A stretch of DNA of 35,540 bases, from positions 1-35,540 of the forward strand of contig JAURQH010000003.1 of assembly GCA_030836185.1 (NCBI GenBank), given 5' to 3'. The position numbers were made by a program, and so were the translations under genes. Under the pieces are notes generated by a model. The model was not told the origin of the DNA, ran no database searches, and worked only from the letters and a program-made list of their open reading frames with translations. Of this stretch, positions 17,376 through 25,458 are shown piece after piece. Source of the DNA: Planctomycetota bacterium (GTDB lineage: Bacteria > Planctomycetota > Planctomycetia > Planctomycetales > Planctomycetaceae). The first letter of the stretch is position 1, and the number at the start of each line of letters is the position of its first letter.

Positions 17376-18590
17376 TTAATATTGTCGCGGTCGAACATGT
17401 CCCTGAACACGGCTGGGAAGACCAACAATACGAAGGAAGCCTTCCGCGTCATCTTGATTGTAGGAGCCGCCACCTTCCATGCTGGCGATGGCTTCATCGT
17501 ACAAACTGAACGGACTGGTTCGGCTATCGACCATAATGTTCCCTTTGTATAAGCCGAGTGTGACCTCTCCGGTGACGTACTTTTGTGCCTCTTCATTGAA
17601 TTTGAACAGGGCATCCATTTTGGGAACGAACCACAAACCGTAGTACACCATCTCGGCCACTTCGGGAGCGAGTCGGTCGCGGAGGTGAATCAAGTCACGA
17701 TCGACGGTGATTTCTTCCAGAGCATGATGAGCCGAGTAAAGAACCGTCATGCCGGGAGCTTCATAGACGCCCCGGCTCTTCATTCCGACAAACCGATTTT
17801 CGACGATGTCGATTCGTCCGACACCGTTACGTCCACCAATCTCATTTAATGTTTCCACGATTTCCAGAGCCGACAGTTTTTCGCCGTTGACTCCCACAGG
17901 AACGCCGGCCTCAAACTCAACAGTCACTTTTTCGACTTCGTCCGGTGCCTCTTGTGGAGAGACACCCATGCCGAAATCGACAATCTCGACGCCGTTCACA
18001 GTCAGGTCTTCCAATTGACCGGCTTCGTAACTGATGTGCAGACAGTTTTCGTCAGAGCTATAAGGTTTCTCGACAGAGGCTTTGACGGGAATCCCTTTTT
18101 CTTCGCAGTATGCAATCAGTTCGGTTCGTCCCGGAAACTGATCGCGGAATTCTTTGATGCGCCAAGGGGCAATGATTTTGACAGTGGGATCGAGTGCTTC
18201 CGCGGCGAGTTGGAAGCGACATTGGTCGTTTCCTTTTCCTGTGGCGCCATGAGCGTAGGCTTCGGCTCCCACATCGCGTGCGACTTGCAGGCAAATTTTC
18301 GAGATCAACGGACGTGCGATGGAAGTTCCTAAAAGGTAAAGACCTTCGTATTTCGCCTGCCACTGCAAGACCGGAAAGGCGTACTCTTTACAGAGTTCTT
18401 CCTGAACATCGATAATTTGTGCGGAGGCGGCCCCTTGATCGTTGGCCTTTTTCATGATCTCTTCACGGTCTTCGCAGGGTTGACCGAGATCGACATAAAC
18501 ACAATGGACATCATATCCTTTGTCTTGAAGCCAACCGAGAATGACTGAGGTGTCGAGTCCGCCGGAATAAGCCAATACGCAACTGGGCAT
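17376..18590 (-). CDS. argG: Argininosuccinate synthase
   Basis: Cytoplasmic enzyme joining citrulline and aspartate with ATP to form argininosuccinate, the penultimate step of arginine synthesis. The 404 residues are full length for the family. Landmarks are the PP-loop AYSGGLDTS (8-16), the HGATGKGNDQCRFQL citrulline/ATP-site segment, KIIAPWR, YSSDENCLHISYEAGQLED, the GRNGVGRIDIVENRFVGMKSRGVYEAPG block and the SPFSLYDE end. It starts with ATG at 18590 with only a weak GAAAGA upstream. No other arginine gene is nearby, so it appears to be a lone cistron. Confidence 0.98.
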   Translation of the reverse strand: MPSCVLAYSGGLDTSVILGWLQDKGYDVHCVYVDLGQPCEDREEIMKKANDQGAASAQIIDVQEELCKEYAFPVLQWQAKYEGLYLLGTSIARPLISKICLQVARDVGAEAYAHGATGKGNDQCRFQLAAEALDPTVKIIAPWRIKEFRDQFPGRTELIAYCEEKGIPVKASVEKPYSSDENCLHISYEAGQLEDLTVNGVEIVDFGMGVSPQEAPDEVEKVTVEFEAGVPVGVNGEKLSALEIVETLNEIGGRNGVGRIDIVENRFVGMKSRGVYEAPGMTVLYSAHHALEEITVDRDLIHLRDRLAPEVAEMVYYGLWFVPKMDALFKFNEEAQKYVTGEVTLGLYKGNIMVDSRTSPFSLYDEAIASMEGGGSYNQDDAEGFLRIVGLPSRVQGHVRPRQY

Positions 18591-18721
18591 GTCTGTCTTT
18601 CGTAATCTGCTGTGAAAATATTAAGTTTGTATGGTTCATCCGACTGCTGCGTATTCAGATTGGTGAAGCGATAGAAATTTCAGTTCGCTTCAAGCTCTCG
18701 GTCTCGTTGTTAACCTCACTT

Positions 18722-18814
18722 GTAGCTGAACTCGCAAGAGTTCAGAAGGACTGACGCTGCCCCTTCATTTCGTCTAAATTCTTGCGAATCCAGCTACATT
18801 TCGTTGCTTCATCG
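18722..18814. repeat. Dispersed inverted-repeat element, copy 1
   Basis: Starts GTAGCTGAACTCGCAAGAG and ends CTTGCGAATCCAGCTAC at 18797, so its arms (about 25 bases) form a long imperfect hairpin around a less conserved centre. A trailing TCGTTGCTTCATCG is also shared with the second copy at 29332. It has no coding frame. It resembles a REP or MITE-like mobile hairpin of unknown origin. Confidence 0.85.
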
Positions 18815-18876
18815 TGCGGTTGACGTAATTGACAGCATGTTTGATTTCCCCGTGAGGGATCGTTGAACAATTCAGC

Positions 18877-18905
18877 ATGGGAAAGCGATGTTTGATTTCC
18901 CATGC
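18877..18905. repeat. Stem-loop with 9-bp perfect arms
   Basis: CATGGGAAA and TTTCCCATG are exact reverse complements with an 11-base loop. No T-tract is attached, so it is not an obvious terminator. Role unknown. Confidence 0.5.
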
Positions 18906-19255
18906 CTCGAAGTGAATACGCGAATTTCGGATGAACCGTTTCTATCATCGATTATGTCGCTTGTGGGACACGTCTTCCACCCTGTGGTACAGGTTCCCTG
19001 TGAGGCTGGGCAAAATACGTTCAGTTTGACACTTCCGTGAATAGAATCGTTTCTCCTTATATAGTCTGATGTTCGGGTCGTGTGGTTCGAAATTTCTCTG
19101 AATCGTTGAGCGGATTTGTCCGATAATTCCTGTAAGGAGTGTCACATCGCGCAGGGATTGCGAAGATCGACTCTCACATCAAGGTAGATTTGGGACCACT
19201 CATGGGCACTGTCATGTCGTCCCCGACGTGACCTATTCAGAGGAAAGAGACAGGG

Positions 19256-20233
19256 ATGTCGTTCTCCGCTAAAAATTGGATTCAATCCATTAAATTAATG
19301 CTGGTCGCGGTCGTTTGTGCCGGTGGCGTTTCTTCAGCCGATGCACAAAACTTTGTCCCCGGTAGCGGTAAACAAGTTGCCCGTGTCGGTGATACTTTTG
19401 AAGATGAAAACTGGCAGTTTATTTTGAACCTGCCAAAAGCCAGTCGCAATATCGACGGTCAGACTCGTGGTCCCGCTGGCACTTCTCGCAATCGTCGCGT
19501 GCTGGAAAGTACCTATCGAGGTACCGCAGACGTCGTCAAACGAGTCCCCACGCCTCCCGGTGGAATCGAAGGTTCCAAGGGCGCGTTGTTGATGCAGTCC
19601 AAAGTCACTGGAATTCCCGGTCGTCCCAGCAATGAAATGCAACAGGACGATATGATCTTCAATGTCAAAGGTGTGCTCGGTCGCGTGGCGACTAGCCGTA
19701 ACCCGAGTGTCGTCGTTCGCGTTTATCTACCACCCTTCGATGAATGGGAAGAACGGAACGGCTCACACTTCGGTTTTCGAGCAGAGACAACCGGCATGAT
19801 TCGTAAAGAAGTGGAAAAGAAAGTCGGCTTGTTTCGGCGTAAGACTGTCAAGAAATGGGATACCGTCAACGATGCCTATTGGCCCGGCTTCTTCATTCAG
19901 TTCAATCGTAAAGAAGTCACCGGTCACGAAAAAGATTCCGCCACCTTGCTGGTTCGCGGTGACAAGAATGGCCACGAAATCGTTGGTCGGCAGATGGATG
20001 CCGGTTGGTGGACACTGGGCATGTCATTCTCGGGTGATGGACAAGTCCATTATTACGCTCGTCCCGGCGTCGAAGACCTGCGACCTCAAGATCACATCAC
20101 GTCTCAGTTCCCATATTCGGCCAAAGCCGATTATTTCACGACGTTCTTCTTTAACATCGTGAACTGGGACAACGGACGTACTTGGTCCACAAAATGGATC
20201 ATCGACGATCCCAAAATGTACCTGGGACGTTGA
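19256..20233 (+). CDS. Exported protein of unknown function
   Basis: A 325-residue protein with a signal peptide, IKLMLVAVVCAGGVSSADAQ, predicted to be cleaved near residue 31. The mature part is rich in beta-prone segments (for example VVVRVYLPPFDEWE, HFGFRAET, GFFIQFNRK, GWWTLGMSFSGDGQVHYYARPG), resembling a concanavalin-like jelly roll, but I recognise no named family. GWW and the Trp/Tyr-rich strands could form a carbohydrate face, which is speculation. AGAGGA lies upstream of the ATG. A strong terminator follows, so it is probably monocistronic. Confidence 0.8.
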   Translation: MSFSAKNWIQSIKLMLVAVVCAGGVSSADAQNFVPGSGKQVARVGDTFEDENWQFILNLPKASRNIDGQTRGPAGTSRNRRVLESTYRGTADVVKRVPTPPGGIEGSKGALLMQSKVTGIPGRPSNEMQQDDMIFNVKGVLGRVATSRNPSVVVRVYLPPFDEWEERNGSHFGFRAETTGMIRKEVEKKVGLFRRKTVKKWDTVNDAYWPGFFIQFNRKEVTGHEKDSATLLVRGDKNGHEIVGRQMDAGWWTLGMSFSGDGQVHYYARPGVEDLRPQDHITSQFPYSAKADYFTTFFFNIVNWDNGRTWSTKWIIDDPKMYLGR

Positions 20234-20285
20234 TCAATATGATGAAGACATCTCGATGAAGTTCTTTGAGCTTTGAGTACCCAGG

Positions 20286-20325
20286 AAACCGGCCGGTGGT
20301 TATTAAATCACCGACCGGTTTTCTT
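20286..20325 (+). terminator. Intrinsic terminator of the exported-protein gene
   Basis: AAACCGGCCGGTGGT and ATCACCGACCGGTTT form a stem of about 15 bp with two imperfect pairs and a short AT loop, followed by TTTTCTTT. It lies 52 bases past the stop codon. Confidence 0.85.
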
Positions 20326-20503
20326 TACGCTGTCAGGTCAGGTGTTCTCCCGATCCCGCTTGGTCCCATGCAGCGTGCTTAAAATCTCCGTCATGCATTT
20401 CTTCTCACTATGGAATGTGAGGAGAAATGTTGGCTCTGGTACTGGAGGTGATCAATAGCAGATTCTTTATTCCATAAGCTTGAAGAAGAATATCAGGCAT
20501 GGA

Positions 20504-21637
20504 TTATTGATACTTTTTGGCCTCCTCAAAATTACCGAGTTCCTGATTGAGTCGAATCACTTCCTGCCTGAGACTGGTTTGTCCGGGATCTTCAGCAAGC
20601 TTTGAGGTGAGATCAAGCAAACGCACTGCTTTCTGATTCAATTCTTCCGAGATTTCTGCGTGAATCTGTGCCAAGTCAATCTGATCGAGAGAGCGATAAG
20701 CCATCGCAAGTTTGGAATGCGCTTCTTTGTGCCAAGGTTGCTGTTTGATGACTGTTTTGAAATCTCCGATTGCAATTTCGAGGTTTTTCAAGTCCAAGCG
20801 AAGAAGGCCGCGGAGATAGACGGCTTTGATGCGTTGGGGATGATCAGTTTCACAGAGTTGTTCGATCCGCTCCAGTCCCTGTTCGGGATGTCCTTCCAGT
20901 CTCAACAAATACGCTTCTTCCAAACGAACTTGCGCAGTCCGCAAAAATTTTTCGAGGTAGGTATCAAGTTCTTTTCTCGCTTCTCTCACGTTTCCTCGGT
21001 CGATGAGAATCTGAATGAGATTTTCTCTGACACTTTGTTCTTGATCTTGGTTCTGAGTTAATTTGAGGCATTCCCGAAAAGCACGTTCTGCTTCTGCGAG
21101 ATGACGTTGATTCAATTCAATGTTACCCCGAATTTGCCAAGCAAGCGGATCTTGAGAGTTCACTTCTATCAACTGATCGACGAAAGTGAGTGCTTTAAAT
21201 TCTTGCCGAGTGAACAGCAGGACCTGGATGAGAGCTCGCAGAGCAACAACCTGATGACTGGGATTTTTCGCAGCGGCTTGGTAGGCAAGTTCAGAAAGAA
21301 AATAATTTCTTGATTCCTGAGCCAATTTCCCGATTTCCAAAAGCTTCTCCGCAGGTAACCGCTCGGGGTGTTCGATGAGGCTAAATGCCCCCAAAGACTC
21401 CTCCCTGCGGCCAGAGAGAATCAAAATCTTCACTCGAAGTAATTCGGCTTCGGGATAATCGCTGACAGAACGAAACATTGCCTCCTGAACAAGCTCCAAA
21501 GCTTGACGAGGATGATTTTGAGCGAGCTCGTTTGCTTGATCCAAAAGGTTTTGCGGAGAAATTACGGAATACCAAATCCACCCACAACCACAAATCAGTA
21601 ATAAAGCTGCCAGGCAGATGAGTTTTTTTGAGTTCAT
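20504..21637 (-). CDS. TPR-repeat protein with N-terminal membrane anchor or lipobox
   Basis: A helical-repeat protein of about 377 residues. The N-terminus, MNSKKLICLAALLLICGCGW, is a membrane anchor or lipoprotein signal (lipobox-like LICGC). Tetratricopeptide repeats fill the rest, with the usual pattern in LAWQIRGNIELNQRHLAEAERAFRECLKL, AVYLRGLLRLDLKNLEIAIGDFKTVIKQQP and AHSKLAMAYRSLDQIDLAQIH. In-frame starts at 21670 (ATG) and 21679 (GTG) are possible; 21637 is preferred because it gives a normal signal sequence. It follows the ASPIC/UnbV gene by 50 bases, and the pair probably forms an operon. TPR and FG-GAP/ASPIC proteins often co-occur in planctomycetes; partner and role are unknown. 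Confidence 0.8.
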   Translation of the reverse strand: MNSKKLICLAALLLICGCGWIWYSVISPQNLLDQANELAQNHPRQALELVQEAMFRSVSDYPEAELLRVKILILSGRREESLGAFSLIEHPERLPAEKLLEIGKLAQESRNYFLSELAYQAAAKNPSHQVVALRALIQVLLFTRQEFKALTFVDQLIEVNSQDPLAWQIRGNIELNQRHLAEAERAFRECLKLTQNQDQEQSVRENLIQILIDRGNVREARKELDTYLEKFLRTAQVRLEEAYLLRLEGHPEQGLERIEQLCETDHPQRIKAVYLRGLLRLDLKNLEIAIGDFKTVIKQQPWHKEAHSKLAMAYRSLDQIDLAQIHAEISEELNQKAVRLLDLTSKLAEDPGQTSLRQEVIRLNQELGNFEEAKKYQ

Positions 21638-21687
21638 CACAAAGAACCAACTGAAGAGAGACTCGCTCATAAAAATCACGAGTCGTC

Positions 21688-23484
21688 TTAGGGAGTATCT
21701 AATATCGGTCTACCTAGACCTTCGACCAACCGATGATACTGGTTTGGAGGCATCTCTGAATAGAGTTCTATTTGTCCAGAAGGCCATTCCACTCGCACAT
21801 CGACAGGCTCCGACTGCTTCTGCAGTGCAGAGAACAATAAGCGTGGGTCGGAGGATGAAAGATAGCTTCCTCCTGAACGTAATGTTCTCTCATGAAATCT
21901 TGGTAAGGGAAAAATTTGGACGCGTGCTCCGATAGCGTCTCGGCTGCTTGCAGATCCCTGAAGTGTGAAGCCGATCCATGAGTTCGCTTTGTGTTGATTT
22001 TTTAATACTGAAATGGGGCCTTCCCATTCCGAAATGACCAAGTCTATTGCGCCATCATTGTCAAAATCCGCGCGTGCCATGCCACGGACAACACGGGGAA
22101 CGCTGAACCACGCTCCGGCTTGATCTGAAACATTGCCAAACCTTTTCCCATTTTCATTTTTGTAGAGCATTGAAGGTTGCTGAAAGTCCGACTGTCGATT
22201 GTGGTAAGTGATATGGCCGTTTCCGATAATCAGATCTGGAAGATTATTCAGATCTGCATCTAGAAACAGAGTCCCGAATCCGACGTATGGACGCACGAGA
22301 CCACTCAATCCAAAAGCGACCGTCTGATGATTAAATAGCCCGCGACCTTCGTTGCGATACAAACTGTTATCTTCGTTTTCATAATTTGTCACAAACAGCT
22401 CTGAGAATCCATCACCATCCACATCGGCGGCATCCACCCCCATACTTCCTTCGGGAGCACCAAATTCATTTCCTACAAGGCCTCCCAGCACTGCTGTTTC
22501 TGCGAATGTGCCGTCTCCGTGGCCTTTGTAGAAGTAATTTCGGATCACGTCGTTGGCGACGTAAATATCGAGGGAGCCATCACGATCAAAATCTTCCAAG
22601 ACGACTCCTAACCCTTTTCCTCCCGGCAGAAGCCCGGCATCGGATGTCGCTTCGCGAAACTTTCCGTTTCCCAGATTGAGGAAGAGGTGATCCTGCGCAT
22701 CGGGGAAGTTTCCCGGCATGCAAACATCGCGTCGACCGCTTTCAGGATCTTTGCAAACCTGGTCCTCTTCAAAGGACCATTGAAGATAGCCAGCCACATA
22801 AAGATCAGTCAAACCATCCGAGTTAACGTCTCCGAAAGCACATGCAGTGTGCCAGCCTGCTAATGAGATTCCACTCTCTTCCGTAATGTCGACGAACCTT
22901 GTCCCTTCTTCATTGCGAAAAAGACGCGATTGCCCAAACGCAGTGATCAAAATGTCGGGATCTCCATCGTTCTCGATATCGCCGATTGCCACCCCATGGC
23001 TGTAATCGACGGGGACATTCAGCCCGACCTGCTCTGTCACATCGGTAAACTGGAAGTCACCATTATTTTTAAACAAGCCGCAGGGAGCCCCGGAAAACTT
23101 CCCATCAGGAGAGATCGTGCCGCCTCCCAGGCAAAGCAGATCCATTTTTCCATCGGAGTCATAATCGAGAACAGCCACGCCTGCGCCGAATCCTTCGGGC
23201 ATTGTGAAGAGACCAGCTTTTCTTCCCGATTGGTGGGTGAAATTCACTCCCGATTTTGTGGTGACGTCCAAGAACCAGTCTGTCTGCCTTGATGATCTCG
23301 GAGCATGATCTGACATCAACTGGAACTCAACGCGATGATCTGCGGGAGACGTTTCGACAGACTCAGGTATGTCCTGAGCCGATGGTGTGCAACCAACTAG
23401 AAACAGAAAAAAAAAGGCTTCTCGTAGAACGAGAAACCTTTTTATTGAAGTGCGCGATGAGCGATTCATGCACTGATTATTCAT
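21688..23484 (-). CDS. FG-GAP/VCBS repeat lipoprotein with C-terminal ASPIC/UnbV domain
   Basis: A 598-residue envelope protein of the CRTAC1-like family. After a lipoprotein signal (LFLVGC) it has many FG-GAP/VCBS blades with Ca-binding loops, such as DYDSDGKMD, DIENDGDPD, DVNSDGLTDLYV, DFDRDGSLDIYV, DVDGDGFSELFV and DFDNDGAIDLVI. The C-terminal ASPIC/UnbV domain has RDAIGARVQIF, RTLRSGGSYLSSSDPRLLF and VRVEWPSGQIELY. It likely folds as an extracellular beta-propeller for adhesion or ligand binding. ATGs at 23484 and 23469 are both possible starts. A terminator-like hairpin lies inside its signal-peptide codons. Confidence 0.9.
   Translation of the reverse strand: MNNQCMNRSSRTSIKRFLVLREAFFFLFLVGCTPSAQDIPESVETSPADHRVEFQLMSDHAPRSSRQTDWFLDVTTKSGVNFTHQSGRKAGLFTMPEGFGAGVAVLDYDSDGKMDLLCLGGGTISPDGKFSGAPCGLFKNNGDFQFTDVTEQVGLNVPVDYSHGVAIGDIENDGDPDILITAFGQSRLFRNEEGTRFVDITEESGISLAGWHTACAFGDVNSDGLTDLYVAGYLQWSFEEDQVCKDPESGRRDVCMPGNFPDAQDHLFLNLGNGKFREATSDAGLLPGGKGLGVVLEDFDRDGSLDIYVANDVIRNYFYKGHGDGTFAETAVLGGLVGNEFGAPEGSMGVDAADVDGDGFSELFVTNYENEDNSLYRNEGRGLFNHQTVAFGLSGLVRPYVGFGTLFLDADLNNLPDLIIGNGHITYHNRQSDFQQPSMLYKNENGKRFGNVSDQAGAWFSVPRVVRGMARADFDNDGAIDLVISEWEGPISVLKNQHKANSWIGFTLQGSASSRDAIGARVQIFPLPRFHERTLRSGGSYLSSSDPRLLFSALQKQSEPVDVRVEWPSGQIELYSEMPPNQYHRLVEGLGRPILDTP
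23407..23443 (-). terminator. Intrinsic terminator overlapping the ASPIC/UnbV gene's signal-peptide codons
   Basis: On the minus strand a 15-bp stem with one mismatch (arms 23429-23443 and 23411-23425, 3-base loop) is followed by a run of U; nine A residues lie at 23407-23415 on the plus strand. It is placed to end transcripts from the upstream lipoprotein gene (stop at 23530), yet it lies within codons about 14-26 of the next gene. Confidence 0.75.
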
Positions 23485-23529
23485 ATTATGGAATAGGGCT
23501 GAGTGTCACGAATATCTTGGTATGCTAAA

Positions 23530-23964
23530 CTACTTCTTCAATTCCAAGTCAAATGTATTCTGACCTTCTGTAATCGTGGCTGTCGCATCGGAACTACCTG
23601 CCGAACGATATTTTTGGGGGATATCATCTCGTTTTGGAGGTTCGGGGATCTTTCCATCATCACTCATGGTCATAGGCGTTGATGGGGCAGAAGGACTAAC
23701 AGTCACTTTGAAATCACCGACAGTTGCGTCAAAAGAATAGCTCCCATCATCACCCAGCGGTCCACCATATGTCCCCAGAGAATCACTCTGAAAACTGATA
23801 ATCGCTGAACTGACCGGTTGACCTGCATGGGTGACTTTTCCACTCACTTTGGCATTGATCTCCGGTCCGACCGATTCCGAACCTCCCGAGCATCCTGTAA
23901 GTACGAAAGCAAAAATGGTTGTCATCGCCAAAGCGGCAGTCCGTGAATTAGTGAAACGTATCAT
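23530..23964 (-). CDS. Small lipoprotein with carboxypeptidase-regulatory-like domain
   Basis: A 144-residue lipoprotein. The signal MTTIFAFVLTGC carries a clear lipobox (LTGC). The mature part is a transthyretin/carboxypeptidase-regulatory-like beta-sandwich: VSGKVTHAGQPVSSAIISF, GPLGDDGSYSFDATVGDFKVTVSP, then IPQKYRSAGSSDATATITEGQNTFDLELK. This small protein is a usual companion of DUF1559 genes in planctomycetes. ATG 23964 has AGGAG 8 bases upstream, so the longer frame to 24096 is not used. It lies 153 bases after the DUF1559 gene, separated by a hairpin. Function unknown. Confidence 0.88.
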   Translation of the reverse strand: MIRFTNSRTAALAMTTIFAFVLTGCSGGSESVGPEINAKVSGKVTHAGQPVSSAIISFQSDSLGTYGGPLGDDGSYSFDATVGDFKVTVSPSAPSTPMTMSDDGKIPEPPKRDDIPQKYRSAGSSDATATITEGQNTFDLELKK

Positions 23965-24044
23965 TGAAGCGGCTCCTGGTCTCTGAATTGATAGTGCGTA
24001 GAAACAAACAGAATTGGTTAGTCCAACCCCATTGTAGTGATCAC

Positions 24045-24085
24045 AAAAAGAAAACCGCCGCCCGAAAATAGGCTCCGGGCGCGGT
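24045..24085 (-). terminator. Intercistronic terminator between DUF1559 and lipoprotein genes
   Basis: On the minus strand, ACCGCGCCCG and CGGGCGGCGGT form a GC-rich stem with one bulge, followed by TTTTCTTTTT. It lies 33 bases past the DUF1559 stop. It may be partial, giving more transcript for the pilin-like gene than for the lipoprotein gene. Confidence 0.8.
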
Positions 24086-24117
24086 GCAGGTTGCAAATAC
24101 CTTTGGTCATGTGGCGA

Positions 24118-25092
24118 TCAGAAGTTACCCATTGGAACACCGTCTCGGCGGTCTGCCAGATTCAATGCAATGCCCATATCGATGTTGTCCGATAGAAAAC
24201 GGACCGAGCCATCACCAAGGCAAATTTGCACACCGCCCGTATGGGCTGATTGGATTGGGAAATTTCCCCCTCCTTCACGTCCCAGAAAAATATGGCTCGA
24301 AACAGCCGGCTTGGCACCAACCCGCCAGTTGGGATGCAGATTGGTAATACTAGCCATATGAACTGCTTGCGATAGTCCAACATCGTTGAGGTTATAGCAG
24401 TTGGCACACCCCATCCAGCTCCCCCAGTCCCAACTGGATCGGATATCAGTGTTGTTCAATCCCCAGTCAGACTGTTCGGCTACCATCATCGTGTTTGAAG
24501 AACCGTCGGTGATATCACGAAATTGGACATCACTGATTAACCCCAATATTCCATTACCACCTTTAACCGAACCATTGTTGACATAGCTGGAGCGTACTCC
24601 ATCTTGTGGCCGACGACCGAGATCTGGGTCAGCAGGGTCACCCGACGTGGAACCCATAATCCCAACATAACTCGAAACGAACAGCTTGACGTTGTCTCGT
24701 TCTCTCCACTTGGGAAGCGGACTGGAAGGGCATGAATAGGTTGCAATTTCCAGATTGTTGTAAACGGGGAAGTTTGTTGCCCAGCCTGGCCAAGTATTGA
24801 AATTGACCTGGTTGAACGCGTTTGCTTCTTCAACGTAAGGAAGCAAACTCAACATCCAGGATGATCCCCAATTTTGTGGAGAATTGTTGGCTCCATAGGG
24901 AAACTTGCCATAGACATCATGATAGTTGTGGAGAGCCAAGCCAATCTGTTTCAGATTGTTCTTGCAGGCTGATCGTCGTGCCGCTTCGCGTGCTTGTTGA
25001 ACCGCGGGGAGTAGTAACGCGACCAGCACAGCAATGATGGCAATGACGACTAGCAATTCAATCAGAGTGAATCCACGACGTATATGATGCAT
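24118..25092 (-). CDS. DUF1559 pseudopilin-like protein
   Basis: Second DUF1559 protein of the window, 324 residues. A very short basic leader (MHHIRRG) precedes [52 protein letters not shown], the prepilin-type signal followed by the family's conserved helix. Motifs [24 protein letters not shown], and [22 protein letters not shown] follow. The ATG at 25092 has no strong ribosome binding site; an 8-bp-arm hairpin lies 19 bases upstream. It leads the minus-strand set continuing into the lipoprotein gene. Likely envelope-exposed; function unknown. Confidence 0.93.
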   Translation of the reverse strand: MHHIRRGFTLIELLVVIAIIAVLVALLLPAVQQAREAARRSACKNNLKQIGLALHNYHDVYGKFPYGANNSPQNWGSSWMLSLLPYVEEANAFNQVNFNTWPGWATNFPVYNNLEIATYSCPSSPLPKWRERDNVKLFVSSYVGIMGSTSGDPADPDLGRRPQDGVRSSYVNNGSVKGGNGILGLISDVQFRDITDGSSNTMMVAEQSDWGLNNTDIRSSWDWGSWMGCANCYNLNDVGLSQAVHMASITNLHPNWRVGAKPAVSSHIFLGREGGGNFPIQSAHTGGVQICLGDGSVRFLSDNIDMGIALNLADRRDGVPMGNF

Positions 25093-25458
25093 GTCTTGCT
25101 AACTCTCGATAAATCATCTGCAAGATGATTTGTTGATTTCAAAGATTCGCAGGTCCATGACAATGGAGATCTGTCGAATTTGGTCGCGAGGCAAACCAGG
25201 CGGGAAACTTGGAGGGGAACTCTATTCTATGGAGCATTTCAACCACTGACAAGATCAGGCTGCGCCCGAATGATCTCATTGGATCTACTGAACTTGACGC
25301 ACCCGAAAAACGCTAACAATCGCGACGTTCCAACTTGGTGACAGGCGCAGGGCTGCTTCTGTTGAAAAATCTGATTGAGTGTTTGTGGTATCTATGCTTC
25401 AATATCAACATGTGGACAGTATTTACGTTTCGTTTATCAAATTTCAAGAAGTCTCTCA
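25093..25458. other. 366-base divergent intergenic region
   Basis: Separates the DUF1559 gene (minus) from the peptidase-like gene (plus) and should hold both promoters. Apart from the stem-loop at 25111-25131 I see no gene, and no promoter with good spacing. Confidence 0.5.
25111..25131 (-). promoter_or_regulatory. Stem-loop in the 5' leader of the DUF1559 gene
   Basis: AAATCATC and GATGATTT are perfect 8-bp arms with a 5-base loop, ending 19 bases before the start codon. It could stabilise the leader, affect ribosome access, or be an operator dyad. Confidence 0.4.

Larger units (their letters stand above)
18591..19255. other. 665-base intergenic region, divergent argG / exported protein
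   Basis: No convincing gene is seen. It must hold the promoters of argG (minus) and of the exported-protein gene at 19256 (plus). It contains a copy of the dispersed inverted-repeat element, a 29-base stem-loop, and the direct repeat TGTTTGATTTCCC (18839 and 18890). Short frames on both strands have no coding character. Confidence 0.6.

Noticed and set aside
19021-19070. TTGACA and TATAGT boxes upstream of the exported-protein gene
   Set aside because: The spacer is about 28 bases, far from 17, so they do not form one promoter.
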